This document shows, in pieces, positions 18,163-29,216 of a stretch of DNA of 61,580 nucleotides; within the stretch, counting starts at the first letter, position 1; every line of letters begins with the position of its first letter. The position numbers were made by a program, and so were the translations under genes. Below the pieces are notes generated by a model. It was not told the origin of the DNA, made no database searches, and saw only the letters and a program-made list of their open reading frames with translations. Source of the DNA: Verrucomicrobiales bacterium (GTDB taxonomy: Bacteria > Verrucomicrobiota > Verrucomicrobiia > Verrucomicrobiales > DEV007); assembly GCA_029213195.1 (NCBI GenBank), contig JARGNI010000033.1:1-61580 (forward strand), in the 5' to 3' direction.

Positions 18163-19593
18163 TCATGTCAGGATATCCTGAACGATCCGGGACTTCTCGA
18201 CTCCGGTGAGCCTGTAGTCGAGCCCCTGGAACCGGAAGCTGAATTTCTCGTGGTCCATCCCGAGGAGGTGGAGCGCGGTGGCATGGAGATCCTGCACATG
18301 CACTGGATTTTCAGCGACGTTGTAGCTGAATTCGTCTGTCGCACCAAAGGTCGTCCCGGGCTTGACTCCGCCTCCTGCCATCCAGATCGTGAAGCAGCGA
18401 GGATGGTGGTCTCTTCCTGCTTCGGGGCTGTCCCACTTGCCTTGCCCGGCAACACCACGCCCAAATTCACCGCCCCAGATGACGAGAGTATCCTCGAGGA
18501 GGCCTCGGAGCTTGAGGTCCCTGACGAGAGCGGCGCTCGGTTGATCGGTATCGCGACAGCGGGCAGTGCACCAGCTCGGGAGTCGGCTGTGATGATCCCA
18601 GTCCGGGTGGAAGAGCTGAATGAAGCGAACTCCACGTTCGGCGAGGCGACGCGCGAGGATGCAGTTGGCGGCATAGCTTCCCGGGCGACGGGAGTCGGGA
18701 CCATAAAGGTCGAAGGTAGACTCCGGTTCGTCGCTGAGATCATTGAGATCGGGAATGCTGGTCTGCATTCGAAAAGCCATTTCGTATTGCTGGATTCGAG
18801 TCTCGATTTCCGGATCCCCGGATTGATCGAGACGCTTCCGGTTGAGCTCTCCGATTCCATCGATCATGCCGCGGCGAAGATGACGGGGAAGTCCTTCGGG
18901 ATCTCGAAGGTAGAGCACCGGATCCTTTGCGTTCCGAAGCTTGACGCCCTGGTATTGCGAAGGGAGAAAACCGCTGCCCCAATAGTGGTCGTAGAGCGGT
19001 TGATCGCTGGGGCGCTTCATCTTGGAAATGAGCACGAGGTAATCGGGAAGATTGCGATTGCTGCTGCCGAGTCCATAGCTCGTCCATGCCCCAAAGCTGG
19101 GACGTCCCGGTAGCTGGTGACCGGTGAGAAACTTGGTCATCGCGGGAGCGTGATTGATCTGGTCGGTGACCATGGATTTCACGAAACAGAGTTCGTCGGC
19201 GATGGAGGCCGTGTGAGGAAGCCACTCGCTCACCGTCGCACCACTTTCTCCATGACGTTGAAATTGGGTGATGCCAGGCAGAATGAGCTGCTTCTGGTTC
19301 GCGGTCATTGTCGTGAGCCGCTGCCCTTGGCGAATGCTGTCGGGGAGCTCTTTTCCCGCCCATTTTTTCAACCCTGGTTTGTAGTCGAAGAGTTCCAGCT
19401 GGGAAGGGCCACCCGACTGGGTCAGGAAGATGACGCGCTTCGCTTTCGGGGCAAAATGCGAGATCTCTTTCTGAAGGGCGGAAGCCGCAGAGGATTCACG
19501 ACTGAGGAGACCGCCGAGAGCGAGGGCTCCGAGGTTGAGACCTGACTGATTCAGGAACGTTCTTCGGCTGAGAGGAGAAAAGGAATCATTCAT
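18163..19593 (-). CDS. DUF1501 family Tat-exported protein
   Basis: A 476-residue DUF1501 protein with a Tat signal (Arg10-Arg11 in LSRRTFLNQSG followed by a hydrophobic stretch). Family landmarks include RVIFLTQSGGPSQLELFDYKP near the start, a WGGEFGR segment, GRDHHPRCF and TIWMAGGGVKPG. The fold belongs to the alkaline phosphatase/sulfatase superfamily, but the function is unknown. It is the second gene of a leftward pair: its ATG overlaps the end of the cytochrome gene by 8 bases. This DUF1501 plus DUF1549/DUF1553 pairing recurs in planctomycetes and verrucomicrobia, implying a shared exported redox or sugar-processing complex (inference from neighbourhood). Confidence 0.93.
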   Translation of the reverse strand: MNDSFSPLSRRTFLNQSGLNLGALALGGLLSRESSAASALQKEISHFAPKAKRVIFLTQSGGPSQLELFDYKPGLKKWAGKELPDSIRQGQRLTTMTANQKQLILPGITQFQRHGESGATVSEWLPHTASIADELCFVKSMVTDQINHAPAMTKFLTGHQLPGRPSFGAWTSYGLGSSNRNLPDYLVLISKMKRPSDQPLYDHYWGSGFLPSQYQGVKLRNAKDPVLYLRDPEGLPRHLRRGMIDGIGELNRKRLDQSGDPEIETRIQQYEMAFRMQTSIPDLNDLSDEPESTFDLYGPDSRRPGSYAANCILARRLAERGVRFIQLFHPDWDHHSRLPSWCTARCRDTDQPSAALVRDLKLRGLLEDTLVIWGGEFGRGVAGQGKWDSPEAGRDHHPRCFTIWMAGGGVKPGTTFGATDEFSYNVAENPVHVQDLHATALHLLGMDHEKFSFRFQGLDYRLTGVEKSRIVQDILT

Positions 19594-22500
19594 GAGTCAT
19601 GGCTTCGTCGAGGTTGAGAAGGAGGCTGGCGACGGTCATCCAGGAGGCGACTTCGGCGGCCTCTTTGGAATCGGGAGCCGACTGCTGTCCGATGGTGGTG
19701 AAGCGAGCGGCTTCCTGCGGGTGACTGCGATAGTAGTCGAGGGCCTTCTTTTGCTCTCGCAGAACAACGTTCGCTTCATCGGTTTCGAGTTTGCGTGAAA
19801 GAACTCGCTTGGCGAGGTCTTGCATCGGAGATTCGGAATCTACCGCCTGCTTTGCGAGCACCCGCGAGGCTTCCAGCATGGTGGTGTCGTTCATCAGCGT
19901 GAGCGCGTGGAGTGGGGTGTTGGTCCGGTTGGTGCTGACCTCACAGACCCTGCGCTGAGCACTGTCGAAGAGGAAAGTCGGGGCGCTCGAGCGACGCCAG
20001 TAGGCATAGACAGTTCGCCGATACTGGGCGGGGCCGACGCTGGGAACATAGGTTTTGCCTCCCATGAAAATTTCCTTCCAGACTCCTTCGGGTTGCCACG
20101 GCTTGACGGGAGGCCCGCCGACCATGGGATTGAGCAAACCGGATGCGGCGAGGGCGTTGTCGCGAATCATCCACGAGGGGAGTCGGAATCGAGGAGCGCG
20201 CGCGAGGAGCCGGTTTTCAGGGTCTCGCTCACGGAGTTCGGGAGAGGTGTCACTGCTCTGACGAAAGGTTTCACTGGTGACGAGAAGTCGAAGGATATGG
20301 CGGATGTCCCAATCGTTCTCGACCAGTTCGACGGCAAGCCAATCGAGAAGCTCGGGGTGCGTCGGTGCTTCTCCCTGCAGACCGAAGTCTTCTGGAGTGC
20401 GGACGAGACCTTCTCCGAAAACGATCTGCCAGAGATGATTGGCGACGACTCGAGCCGTGAGTGGGTTTTCCGGAGAAACAAGCCATTTGGCGAGATCGAG
20501 CCGGTCGAGGTTTTCGGAGTTCGGGAGAGGAAGTACGGCACCAGGAACGCTTGCCTTCACGAGCTCACCCTTGGCATCCCAGACGCCCCGCTCGAGGATA
20601 TGGGTTTCGCGAGGTTCCTTCCGCTTGCCGAGGACCTGAACATTCAGTTTCCCGGCGGCTTTTCGAAATTCATTCAACTGCCGTTGGGCCTGAACGGCAT
20701 TGTCCCGGATCGCCTGGTATTCTTCGTCATCGAGCAGAAACTGCTCGATGAGGCGGTTCTTGAGATCCCCAGGAATCTCACCAGTGAGGGAAGCGAGTTC
20801 CTCCAGTGGCGCAGGCTTCAGCGAACGAACCGTTTCGCCACGCTGGTCCGTTGCGGAGATCCGGAAGCGGCCAATGTTGGCATCCCCGAGGGTGGATCGA
20901 TGCAGGAGGACAAAGGTCAGCGTTTCGTCAGGGTGAAGGTCGAGGGGTTCCAGAAGCTCGAAGATGGCGACGCGAGCTTCCGGCGTCTCTTCGAGCTTCG
21001 TGGTCCATCCGTTTCGAGGATCGTCGTCGAGTGTGTCACCAACCTTGCCGTAGTTGCGCCCCTTCACGTCGAGTTGGGCATCGGCAATGGCACCCCGCAT
21101 TTCAATTTCTCTCACTTGGGATTCTCCTCTCTTCGAGATGAGCAGTTTTACATTGGTCAGGATGAATTCGCCTTTCTCGCCCCGGGAGAGCTGGCCATGG
21201 GTATGCGATTCGTGGGGGAAAACTTCGAGCTTCCATCCCGCTACCCGTGAGAGGTCACCAAGGTCATTGTAGGAGATTCGATAGTCGTCTTGTCTCGGAA
21301 AGGGGCCCGCGGTTTGGATGGTGCCATCGGCTTCCGCCGCGAATTCGGTCCCTTCTGCGGATTGCATCGCGGATGGGCGGAGAGCCTTCCAGGCCTCGTA
21401 GCCTTTCGGGAGCTGAGCCCGAATTCTGGTCAGCCAGGGCTCGAATTTTTCCGAGGCTCGGGCCTTCGCTTCTTTCGAGAGGACCTGGGATTGGATGTAC
21501 CACTTCTCGGTTTCCTCGACGGCAGGTTGGGCGAAGGGAGACTGGTAGGCCAGGTAGGGCTTGGCCTTGGTGCCGGCGGCTCCAGTTTCGTCGATCTGGT
21601 TGAAGAAAGCGAAGAGGCTGTAGTAGTCTTCCTGCGAAATGGGGTCGAACTTGTGGTCGTGACACTGGGAGCACCCCAGGGTCAGTCCCAGCCAGACCGT
21701 CCCGGTGGTATTGACCCGGTCGATCACGTAGTCGATCCGAGATTCTTCCGGATGTCGTCCCCCTTCGCCGTTGGTCATGTGGTTCCGATGGAAGCAGGTC
21801 GCGAGGATCTGTTCCGGGGTGGCATCAGGCAGGAGGTCGCCGGCGAACTGCTCGATCGTGAATTGATCGAAAGGCAAATTCCGAGAGAAGGCGTCGATGA
21901 CCCAGTCCCGCCAGGGCCAGTTGGTTCGCTCGCGATCACCCTGGTAACCATCGGTGTCCGAGTAGCGCGCGGCATCGAGCCACCACATCGCGAGACGTTC
22001 GGCATGGTGCGGAGAATCCAGCAATTGGTTCACGATTGCGTTCCAGTCCGATTCTTCGGATGTCATCGTGGTGGCCGGAGGAAGTCCGGTCAGGGCGAAA
22101 GAGAGTCTTCTTCTCTGGATGTGATCCGGGGCGGGGGGGGAAGGAGCGAGATTTTCCTCGGCCAGTCGTTGCTGGATAAAGGCATCCACGGGATGCGTCG
22201 CGTCAGAGGGGAGTTCCGGACGTTCGGGCTTTTCGAACGCCCAATGGTTTCCCCACGGCGCTCCGTCTTCGATCCAGCGTCGAATGAGGTCCCGTTCGGA
22301 TTCCGAGAGAGGTTTTCGATGAGAATCGGGAGGAGGCATGAGGTCGTCTTCCTCGTCAGTGATGATCCGATACCAGAGTTCACTATTCTCGAGAGAACCG
22401 GGGGCGAGGATGTTGACCCCATCGCTGGTTCGCTTGGTCTCTTCCTCCAGATCGAGTCGCAGGTCCGCTTTTCGATGGCTCGGGTCCGGACCGTGGCAAT

Positions 22501-22651
22501 GGAAGCAGCGGTCGGACAGGATGGGCAGAATGTCCCGACTGAACGAGACTGGTTCCTCAGCGATCCCGGGGGATTGTGAACAGAGGATGAGAAAAGGGAT
22601 TCCCAAAGTGAAACCTGGTCGGCGAAGCATGCGAAACAATCGTATCGACAA
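19586..22651 (-). CDS. Planctomycete-type cytochrome c (PSCyt1-DUF1549-DUF1553)
   Basis: A 1021-residue exported protein. Residues 1-31 are a signal peptide; one c-type haem motif CFHCH (Cys49, Cys52, His53) lies in the PSCyt1 domain. DUF1549 follows (about 140-345, with YSDTDGYQGDRERTNWPWRDW and CSQCHDHKFDPI, a second CxxCH), and DUF1553 covers about 730-1000 (ENPLTARVVANHLW through TNTPLHALTLMND). The middle region of about 380 residues looks like a beta-sandwich. Its role is unknown; the haem motifs imply electron transfer in the periplasm. It starts a leftward pair with the DUF1501 gene and is divergent from the PAS-AraC regulator, with 49 bases between the two start codons, so the regulator may control it. 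Confidence 0.92.
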   Translation of the reverse strand: MSIRLFRMLRRPGFTLGIPFLILCSQSPGIAEEPVSFSRDILPILSDRCFHCHGPDPSHRKADLRLDLEEETKRTSDGVNILAPGSLENSELWYRIITDEEDDLMPPPDSHRKPLSESERDLIRRWIEDGAPWGNHWAFEKPERPELPSDATHPVDAFIQQRLAEENLAPSPPAPDHIQRRRLSFALTGLPPATTMTSEESDWNAIVNQLLDSPHHAERLAMWWLDAARYSDTDGYQGDRERTNWPWRDWVIDAFSRNLPFDQFTIEQFAGDLLPDATPEQILATCFHRNHMTNGEGGRHPEESRIDYVIDRVNTTGTVWLGLTLGCSQCHDHKFDPISQEDYYSLFAFFNQIDETGAAGTKAKPYLAYQSPFAQPAVEETEKWYIQSQVLSKEAKARASEKFEPWLTRIRAQLPKGYEAWKALRPSAMQSAEGTEFAAEADGTIQTAGPFPRQDDYRISYNDLGDLSRVAGWKLEVFPHESHTHGQLSRGEKGEFILTNVKLLISKRGESQVREIEMRGAIADAQLDVKGRNYGKVGDTLDDDPRNGWTTKLEETPEARVAIFELLEPLDLHPDETLTFVLLHRSTLGDANIGRFRISATDQRGETVRSLKPAPLEELASLTGEIPGDLKNRLIEQFLLDDEEYQAIRDNAVQAQRQLNEFRKAAGKLNVQVLGKRKEPRETHILERGVWDAKGELVKASVPGAVLPLPNSENLDRLDLAKWLVSPENPLTARVVANHLWQIVFGEGLVRTPEDFGLQGEAPTHPELLDWLAVELVENDWDIRHILRLLVTSETFRQSSDTSPELRERDPENRLLARAPRFRLPSWMIRDNALAASGLLNPMVGGPPVKPWQPEGVWKEIFMGGKTYVPSVGPAQYRRTVYAYWRRSSAPTFLFDSAQRRVCEVSTNRTNTPLHALTLMNDTTMLEASRVLAKQAVDSESPMQDLAKRVLSRKLETDEANVVLREQKKALDYYRSHPQEAARFTTIGQQSAPDSKEAAEVASWMTVASLLLNLDEAMTHE

Positions 22652-22700
22652 GGCGGATCTGTCTTGTAGCGTAGACGCGGATTATTTGTATGATTTGCCC

Positions 22701-23453
22701 ATGTCTTCGGATCTTGAGAAAACTGTGATCGACGAGCCGTTCTTTGCTCAAGGCCTTTCAGCAAGAGGGCTCATCGATCTCTTCGACTTTCTTCCCGGAG
22801 TGATTTTCTACGCCAAGGATCGGAACAGTCGTTACGTGGCGGCAAATCGAGCGATGCTGCTCGCAAAGGAGTTGGTGGAGGCGAACGAGTTGCTGGGAAA
22901 GACCGATCGGGACTTTCATCCGGCGGTTTTGGCGGATGCCTACATGGCCGAAGATCAGAAGATCATGAAGTCCGGAGTCGCTCTCTCGAACCAGATCTGG
23001 TTCGTCATCGATCGTTCGGGAAAACCAGGGTGGTTTCAATCGAGCAAGTCGCCGATGAGGAATGAGGCTGGCGAAATCATCGGGATCGCCGGAGTTCGTT
23101 TTTCCATCGAAACACCTGAGGATAGAAAGCGGCAGTTTCGGAAACTGGCTCCTGTCATTCGGCATCTCGAGAGCCGATATACCGAGACGATTTCGATGAA
23201 TGAAATGGCTTCCCTTGCAGGAATGTCGAGCACCCACTTCAATCGCGAGTTTCATTCCATCTTCCGCATGTCGCCGACCCGGTTTCTGCATGCCCTGCGG
23301 ATCGAGAAGGCTCGGCAGCTTCTTGCGACTACCGACCTGCCTGTGGGAGAGATCGCCATCGAGACGGGGTATCACGATCACAGCCACTTCAATCGGCACT
23401 TTCAACGAGTCGTGAGCCTGTCTCCGCGTGAGTATCGAAATCGTTTTCGGTAG
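22701..23453 (+). CDS. PAS-domain AraC family transcriptional regulator
   Basis: A 250-residue regulator. A PAS domain occupies about 25-135 ([19 protein letters not shown], a repeated KTDRDFHP-type segment, then [10 protein letters not shown]), and a C-terminal AraC double helix-turn-helix covers about 150-250 ([19 protein letters not shown], then [15 protein letters not shown]). ATG 22701 is chosen because it places the PAS domain after a normal short N-terminus and leaves a 49-base gap to the divergent cytochrome gene; longer in-frame starts back to 22338 would lie inside that gene. Position between the two cytochrome gene pairs suggests it senses a small ligand and controls one or both. 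No operator could be assigned. Confidence 0.9.
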   Translation: MSSDLEKTVIDEPFFAQGLSARGLIDLFDFLPGVIFYAKDRNSRYVAANRAMLLAKELVEANELLGKTDRDFHPAVLADAYMAEDQKIMKSGVALSNQIWFVIDRSGKPGWFQSSKSPMRNEAGEIIGIAGVRFSIETPEDRKRQFRKLAPVIRHLESRYTETISMNEMASLAGMSSTHFNREFHSIFRMSPTRFLHALRIEKARQLLATTDLPVGEIAIETGYHDHSHFNRHFQRVVSLSPREYRNRFR

Positions 23454-23596
23454 ATCTTACGTGGAACGAGCGGCCGCAAAATGATTGGACTGGCGCTCTT
23501 TGTGGAAATCGGTGCCGTTTTGTTACAGGAATTTCCGTCATTTCCACCTTGAAAGCGCCATTTGCTCTCGGGAGAGAATACAGGTTTACTCTGCAC

Positions 23597-24916
23597 ATGA
23601 TCAGTCGAAGAAAGTCACTGCAAACACTCGCCTCGGGATTTGGTGCCGCTATGGGAAGTTCGCTCCTTCCGGATTTCGGCCAAGCCGCATCCAGTGCTGC
23701 TGGAGGCCCCAAGAGGGTGATCTTCTTTCTCCAGAATCAAGGCTTCGATCCGAAAACGGCGATTCCTTCGGGAATGAAGAATACGGGATCTCTCGCCGGG
23801 GTGAAGTTGCCAACTCCCATCAGTGCCTTGGAGCCTTTCAAAGAAAAACTGCACATCATCAACGGCCTGCACGGGATTCACACGAGCCCTTCCCATAGTG
23901 CCTTTTTCGGTGCCCTCGGTGGATATCGTGGAAGTGACGGGGTTCCTCCGAGTGCTTCGACGATCGATTACGAGCTGAGTAAAGTTCTCCCCGAAACCCT
24001 TCTTCCTCACCTCTGTATCGGGATGGATTCGATGGAGAATATGAAGGCAAAGCCCACCGTGGCCAATTTGTCCGCCAGCGGTGCGGGTCAGCCCATCTTC
24101 ATGCATTCGAATCCGAATCATCTCTACCAGATGCTCTATGGAGGGATTTCGCAGGGTGAAATTCGTAAGCAGCACGAGGCAAAGTCGGGGATGTTCGATC
24201 GCATCGAAGAACTCGCGGCAGCGAAAGGTGGAAATCTTCCTTCCGCCGACAAGCAGCGTTATGGACAGTATGTAGACGGGTTCAGTGACATCAATGGTCT
24301 GCGTGAGAAGCTCGGTAGTGTATCCGATCATCTCAAGGATTTCGCCCCGGAGGTCGACAGCCGGTATACGAACCCCGAGTTCGAAACCGATTGGCATGAC
24401 TCCCTGCTCGATCTCGGAATCTCGGCGCTGAAGTCGGGAATCACCAGCGTTTTGACCATCGGATCCGGTCGGGGAGAGATTTTCGGAGCCTGGAAAGGTC
24501 TCGGAGTGGAGCAGCAGGGCCACAATCTCGGTCACATGCCTCAGCCGGACAATCCGATCTGGGTCAAGATCCGACAGTACAACAGTCGGATGCTCGCGAA
24601 ACTCATCGAGGAACTGGAAAGCGTTCCCGAAGGAAGTGGGACGATGATGGACAACACCCTCATCGTTTACACCAGCAACAATGCAGACAAACAGCACACC
24701 AACGGTGCGAACTGGCCTGTGATGCTTCTTGGAAACTGCAACGGGGCTTTCAAATCCGGTCAGTTTACCCAGCTCGATGGCAAGCGCCCTATCAACGCTC
24801 TCTACACTACGATTTTGAAGGCCTCTGGCGTCAATTGTGAACGTTTCAACATGAGCGAGCAAATGGCTGCCAAGTATGATTCTGGTAGTGGGCCTCTCAA
24901 AGAGATCCTCGCATGA
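23597..24916 (+). CDS. DUF1552 family Tat-exported protein
   Basis: A 439-residue DUF1552 protein with a Tat-like signal ([18 protein letters not shown]) and the family core [36 protein letters not shown]-like segment and a C-terminal [13 protein letters not shown] region. DUF1552 is structurally related to DUF1501 and the alkaline phosphatase fold; function is not established. Its TGA overlaps the ATG of the downstream cytochrome gene (ATGA at 24913-24916), so the two are translationally coupled. This pair mirrors the DUF1501 + DUF1549/DUF1553 pair on the other side of the regulator. ATG 23597 is chosen over 23549 because the twin-arginine signal starts there. Confidence 0.93.
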   Translation: MISRRKSLQTLASGFGAAMGSSLLPDFGQAASSAAGGPKRVIFFLQNQGFDPKTAIPSGMKNTGSLAGVKLPTPISALEPFKEKLHIINGLHGIHTSPSHSAFFGALGGYRGSDGVPPSASTIDYELSKVLPETLLPHLCIGMDSMENMKAKPTVANLSASGAGQPIFMHSNPNHLYQMLYGGISQGEIRKQHEAKSGMFDRIEELAAAKGGNLPSADKQRYGQYVDGFSDINGLREKLGSVSDHLKDFAPEVDSRYTNPEFETDWHDSLLDLGISALKSGITSVLTIGSGRGEIFGAWKGLGVEQQGHNLGHMPQPDNPIWVKIRQYNSRMLAKLIEELESVPEGSGTMMDNTLIVYTSNNADKQHTNGANWPVMLLGNCNGAFKSGQFTQLDGKRPINALYTTILKASGVNCERFNMSEQMAAKYDSGSGPLKEILA

Positions 24917-27495
24917 GCCGACTCCGCTTCGTCCTCACGGTCTTCATCCTGCCCGTGTTCGGGACGCTTGCGAAAGCGGAGGAGACCTACATCCCGGGGC
25001 AACCCATCGACGAGACCTTCGAGAGTCTTGCCGCTGGATTTCTCGATCGCCATTGCATCGAGTGTCACGATGACGTGACGGCAGAAGCGGATCTTTCGCT
25101 TCTCGAGCTCGGTCCGGTAGACGAAACGAACGCCGCGATCTGGAAATCTGTCTGGGCCCAGGTCGCGCTCCAGGAGATGCCTCCGAAGAAAAAGGAGCAG
25201 CCGGAGACGATCGAACGTCTCCGATTTGCCGACTGGATCGTCGGGGAGCTCCAGGAGGCGATGAAAGACAAGGGTGGATTTACCGCTCACCTGGATCCGA
25301 ACAAGGGGAACTTTGTCGATCACAATCTCCTCTTCGGGAAATTGCCCGAAGGGGTTGAGCTCGTGCCCACTTCGACGCCCGCACGAATCTGGAGGGTCAC
25401 TCCGCAGGAGCACATCACGAGGCTCAATGAACTGATCAATACCGAGCCGGCCTACGATCCCGAAAAGCCGGGTCTTCGAACTCGCGGTGATGTCGTCCCG
25501 ACCAATCACGGAGGCGAGCTCAAGCTCTATTTCGGCACCGACCGGATCATTCGCTGGGAGGGGGGAACGGTGGCGTATGCCACGGCGGTGAAGAGTGTGC
25601 CCGTGGTGCTCTCTTCGGCTCGAAAGCATGGCTTGGAGAATTACCCGGACTTCTATTCGGTGAACAGTGCCGAAGCGACCCAGATCATGGGCAAAGCGGT
25701 CGACATTCTCAAGTATATGGCCTACGGCCCGCTCAGCCTGGTCGGATTTCCCGAGCAGATCACGGATGATCCGAAGAGCTACGACAAGGTCAAACCGAAA
25801 GGGGATCTGCGAGGGCTGCCGACCGCGATTGTCTACAATACCGAGGTCGTCCGTCCGTTGACGCCAGTAGCGGACTTGATGAAAGAAGAGGCCTATACCG
25901 AGAAACAGCTTCGCGAAGCTGTGGACTACCTTTTCGAGGCATTGACCTTTCGTCCTCCTACCGCCAAGGAATCCCGAGATTATTTGACGATCACCCAGGA
26001 TTCCATCGAAAGAGTGGGGAAGGAAGATGGAGTGTTCATGGGGCTTTCCGCGATTTTCTTGGATCGTGATTCGTTGTTTCGACCTGAATTGGTCGAGAGT
26101 GGAAAGCCCGATGAGCACGGGCGCATCATGCTCCAGGACTGGGAACTGGGCCTCGCGCTGAATCATGCGCTTCGGTATATTCGACCCGATCAGGAACTCC
26201 GGAATGCCATTGTCGAAGGTCGCATGCGCACGAGGGAGGATGTCGAGCGCGAGGTGACTCGTATGCTTGAAGATGATAGTATTCGCAAACCCAGGGTCTT
26301 GCGCTTCTTCCGGGACTACTTTGATTATGATCTTGGTGGCTACATCTGTAAGGACAATGCGGCTCAGGCGAGAACGGGGGCTCCCAATGGAAACGGTCAC
26401 TTTCGAGCCATGTTCGATGCAGCCGCGAGCACCGATCGACTCGTCGAGTTGATTCTTGAGAAAGACCAGAATGTGCTCCGAGAGTTACTGACAACGCAGC
26501 AGGTGGTGACGACCAATTCGGACAAGACCTATTTCGGACGAAAGCTAACTCCGGAAGAAAGCAAAGTGGCTCAGGCCGAGAAAAGAGCGGCCGATAAAGC
26601 CCTTGCCGAGGCGCTGAAAGTTGAGCTTGAGGACGTCAATGCAAAGCTGGAAACCTTGACGGCCAAGCTGAAGGAAGATGATTTGGACAAAGACCTGAAG
26701 AGGGGGTTGACCCAGGAAAAGAAGAAGCTGGACGACGAGAAAAAGCGGATCACGAGGGATGCCAAGCGGAAGAAGAGCAATATCAATACCAGTGTCGAGA
26801 TGGCGGAATTCTCAGGACCGCGTATCTACGCCCGGGTCAGCCGTCGATCTTTTGGTACTGGCTCGATGAAACCGGATCGCCAGCTCGCCACCGCTCCGGA
26901 AGGGCAACGCCTCGGGATTCTGACTCACCCCAGTTGGCTGGTCTCTCATTCCGACGCGATGGACAACCACGCGATCCATCGTGGAATCTGGATCCGGAAG
27001 CGTCTCCTCGGGGGAGGGATCCCGGACGTCCCCATTACCGTAGACGCCCAGCTTCCCGATGAACCGCAGAACACGCTGCGCGAACGGATGCGGGTGACTC
27101 GGGAGAAATACTGTTGGTCCTGTCACGACAAGATGGATCCACTCGGATTGCCTTTCGAGATGTACAATCACGCGGGACTCTTTCGCACCACTGAGCTGGG
27201 CGAGCCGATTGATACGACAGGCGAGATCATCGAATCCGGAGACCCCGCGCTCGATGGGCCGGTCGAGAATGCCATCGAGATGATTCAGAAACTGGCCGAG
27301 AGCGAGAGGGTCGAGCAGGTGTTTGTTCGCCATGCCTTCCGTTTCTGGATCGGGCGCAACGAGACTCTCAATGACGCTCCGGTTCTCCAGGCTGCACATC
27401 GGGCCTATCGCGACAGCGGTGGAAGCATGAAGGCTTTGATTACTTCCCTGGTGACCTCCGACGCCTTTCTCTATCGAACGAGAGAAGAGGAGTAG
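24913..27495 (+). CDS. DUF1592/DUF1588/DUF1585 family cytochrome c
   Basis: An 860-residue exported protein. A signal peptide (1-22) precedes a haem motif CIECH (Cys48, Cys51, His52). The DUF1587-DUF1592-DUF1588-DUF1585 series follows: DUF1592 around 300-430, the DUF1588 landmark [17 protein letters not shown] near 735 carrying a second CxxCH, and DUF1585 at the C-terminus ([14 protein letters not shown], then [18 protein letters not shown]). Between DUF1592 and DUF1588, residues about 545-624 are a lysine/glutamate-rich coiled coil not typical of the family. It is coupled to the DUF1552 gene. A periplasmic electron-transfer role is expected from the haems; the substrate is unknown. Confidence 0.92.
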   Translation: MSRLRFVLTVFILPVFGTLAKAEETYIPGQPIDETFESLAAGFLDRHCIECHDDVTAEADLSLLELGPVDETNAAIWKSVWAQVALQEMPPKKKEQPETIERLRFADWIVGELQEAMKDKGGFTAHLDPNKGNFVDHNLLFGKLPEGVELVPTSTPARIWRVTPQEHITRLNELINTEPAYDPEKPGLRTRGDVVPTNHGGELKLYFGTDRIIRWEGGTVAYATAVKSVPVVLSSARKHGLENYPDFYSVNSAEATQIMGKAVDILKYMAYGPLSLVGFPEQITDDPKSYDKVKPKGDLRGLPTAIVYNTEVVRPLTPVADLMKEEAYTEKQLREAVDYLFEALTFRPPTAKESRDYLTITQDSIERVGKEDGVFMGLSAIFLDRDSLFRPELVESGKPDEHGRIMLQDWELGLALNHALRYIRPDQELRNAIVEGRMRTREDVEREVTRMLEDDSIRKPRVLRFFRDYFDYDLGGYICKDNAAQARTGAPNGNGHFRAMFDAAASTDRLVELILEKDQNVLRELLTTQQVVTTNSDKTYFGRKLTPEESKVAQAEKRAADKALAEALKVELEDVNAKLETLTAKLKEDDLDKDLKRGLTQEKKKLDDEKKRITRDAKRKKSNINTSVEMAEFSGPRIYARVSRRSFGTGSMKPDRQLATAPEGQRLGILTHPSWLVSHSDAMDNHAIHRGIWIRKRLLGGGIPDVPITVDAQLPDEPQNTLRERMRVTREKYCWSCHDKMDPLGLPFEMYNHAGLFRTTELGEPIDTTGEIIESGDPALDGPVENAIEMIQKLAESERVEQVFVRHAFRFWIGRNETLNDAPVLQAAHRAYRDSGGSMKALITSLVTSDAFLYRTREEE

Positions 27496-27639
27496 GTGAC
27501 CGGTGCTCCATTGCGCGCCTTTTGTCGAGCTTGTTCCGAAGCAGACGGTAATTCGTTTCGGCCCGCATTTTGGGAGTTGAATTGCGTGGGGCGTTCGGAA
27601 AGAATGGATTCTTTCTCATCCGCCAGGAACCAGCATTTC

Positions 27640-29145
27640 ATGAAGACTATTCTCCAACTTTCCCTCTTCCTTTTTCCCCTCCTGACAGGGATGGCATTTG
27701 GCCAGGCCGATCAGCGTCCTAACATCGTCATCCTCTACGCCGACGATATGGGGGTGGCGGATGTTTCCTACGGGGATTCGGAGGCTTTGATCCAGACACC
27801 GAACCTCGACCAGCTCGCTGCGCAGGGGATGAAGTTTACGGATGGTCACAGTTCATCCGGAATCTGCACGCCGAGTCGATTTGCTCTTCTCACCGGGCAA
27901 CATCACTGGCGTCGATTTCACGGGATCGTGAATGCGTTCGGGAAAACGGTTTTCAAACCGGATGATTTCACTATCGCAAAGATGTTTCAGGAGAAGGGGT
28001 ATGATACAGCCTGCTTTGGGAAGTGGCACCTCGGTTGGGACTTTTATGCGATTCGGAAACCGGGGGTCGCGAAAAAGGATATTACCAAGGCGGAATCCTA
28101 TGATTGGACCAAGCGGTTTCCGGACGGGCCACTCGACCAGGGCTTCGATCACTACTTCGGCGATGGCACGATCAACTTCCCGCCTTACTGCTGGATCGAG
28201 GGAGACCGCTTTGTGACCATTCCCACTCTCCCGGTGATCAAGTCGGAACCGCTTGCAGGAGCTGGGAGTTTCCGAGCGGGACCGATGGCGGAAAGCTGGA
28301 ACCCCTATGACATTCTCCCGACGATCACCGAGAAAACGGTGGAATGGATCGATTCCCGGAGTGGAGAAGATCCCTTCTTTGTCTACCTCGCCTTCAATTC
28401 TCCCCACTATCCCATCGTTCCGAATGAGGAATTTCACGGGAAGTCCAAAGCGGGCTACTACGGTGACTTCGTCGTCGAAACCGATGCCATGGTCGGCAAG
28501 GTGATGAAGGTCCTGGAGGAGAAAGGCCTCGCTGACGATACGCTTGTGATTTTCACGGCAGATAATGGAGCCGAGACTCATGCCTTCGAGCGTCTCGAAG
28601 AATTTGATCAATGGAGTTCCGGCGCCTATCGCGGGCTGAAGCGCGATATCTATGAGGGAGGGCATCGCGTGCCCTTCATCGTCAAATGGCCTGGCCAGAT
28701 CGAAGCAGGAGCGGAGTCCGACGAAGTCGTGAGCCAGGTCGATTTCGCGGCCACCTTTGCCGAGATTATCGGCTACCCTCTCGGGAACGATGTCGCGATC
28801 GACAGCTACAACTTGTTGCCGGTTCTGAAAGGGGAAGACTACGAGAAGCCGCTGCGCACCGCGACGGTCCAGAATACGAATCCCAGTGCGTTTGCCCTCC
28901 GCCAGGGCAACTGGGTCCTCATCGATGCTGCTTCGGGAGCGGCGAAGAAAGAGACCCCCAGCTACCTGAAACGGTTTGGGCTCGAAGCTTATGGCAAAGG
29001 GAATCCAGGGTTGCTATTCAATCTCGCGAAGGACCCTCGTCAGTCGAGAAATCTTTATGACCGGCATCCGGAGCGGGTCAAAGAAATGAGAAGTCTCTTG
29101 AGGCGTTATAGAAACGGCGAACGTTGCGCTCCTCTGCGCGAGTGA
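27640..29145 (+). CDS. Sulfatase (S1 family, formylglycine type)
   Basis: A 501-residue secreted arylsulfatase-family enzyme hydrolysing sulfate esters, probably on a polysaccharide. Signal peptide 1-21; the metal-binding Asp35-Asp36 pair in ILYADDMG and the formylglycine signature CTPSR with Cys76 are intact, followed by LLTGQHHW and [17 protein letters not shown] segment supplies the second metal-site residues. Length is normal. ATG 27640 begins the signal peptide; the open frame upstream to 27496 has no signal and is rejected. It lies 144 bases after the cytochrome gene, in the same direction, so it could be co-transcribed. It needs an anaerobic or aerobic sulfatase-maturing enzyme, which is not in this window. 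Confidence 0.93.
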   Translation: MKTILQLSLFLFPLLTGMAFGQADQRPNIVILYADDMGVADVSYGDSEALIQTPNLDQLAAQGMKFTDGHSSSGICTPSRFALLTGQHHWRRFHGIVNAFGKTVFKPDDFTIAKMFQEKGYDTACFGKWHLGWDFYAIRKPGVAKKDITKAESYDWTKRFPDGPLDQGFDHYFGDGTINFPPYCWIEGDRFVTIPTLPVIKSEPLAGAGSFRAGPMAESWNPYDILPTITEKTVEWIDSRSGEDPFFVYLAFNSPHYPIVPNEEFHGKSKAGYYGDFVVETDAMVGKVMKVLEEKGLADDTLVIFTADNGAETHAFERLEEFDQWSSGAYRGLKRDIYEGGHRVPFIVKWPGQIEAGAESDEVVSQVDFAATFAEIIGYPLGNDVAIDSYNLLPVLKGEDYEKPLRTATVQNTNPSAFALRQGNWVLIDAASGAAKKETPSYLKRFGLEAYGKGNPGLLFNLAKDPRQSRNLYDRHPERVKEMRSLLRRYRNGERCAPLRE

Positions 29146-29195
29146 GGCGTTCCTCACCTGTAGCACAAGCCTACTTGACCGCTGGATTTTCCTGC

Positions 29196-29212
29196 GGAGG
29201 CGCGTAGCCTCC
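29196..29212 (+). promoter_or_regulatory. Hairpin covering the only Shine-Dalgarno-like stretch before the nitroreductase
   Basis: GGAGGC (29196-29201) and GCCTCC (29207-29212) form a perfect 6-bp stem with a 5-base loop ending 4 bases before the ATG at 29217. It buries GGAGG, and no other ribosome-binding sequence is visible close to the start. It may limit translation of this gene or indicate leaderless initiation. Confidence 0.35.
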
Positions 29213-29216
29213 TCGC

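Noticed and set aside
19820-22579. Two rightward frames (476 and 429 codons) opposite the DUF1549/DUF1553 gene
   Set aside because: They match no family and run through the cytochrome coding sequence, which has haem and DUF motifs.
23615-24862. Leftward 415-codon frame opposite the DUF1552 gene
   Set aside because: The opposite strand has the Tat signal and DUF1552 motifs; this one has none.
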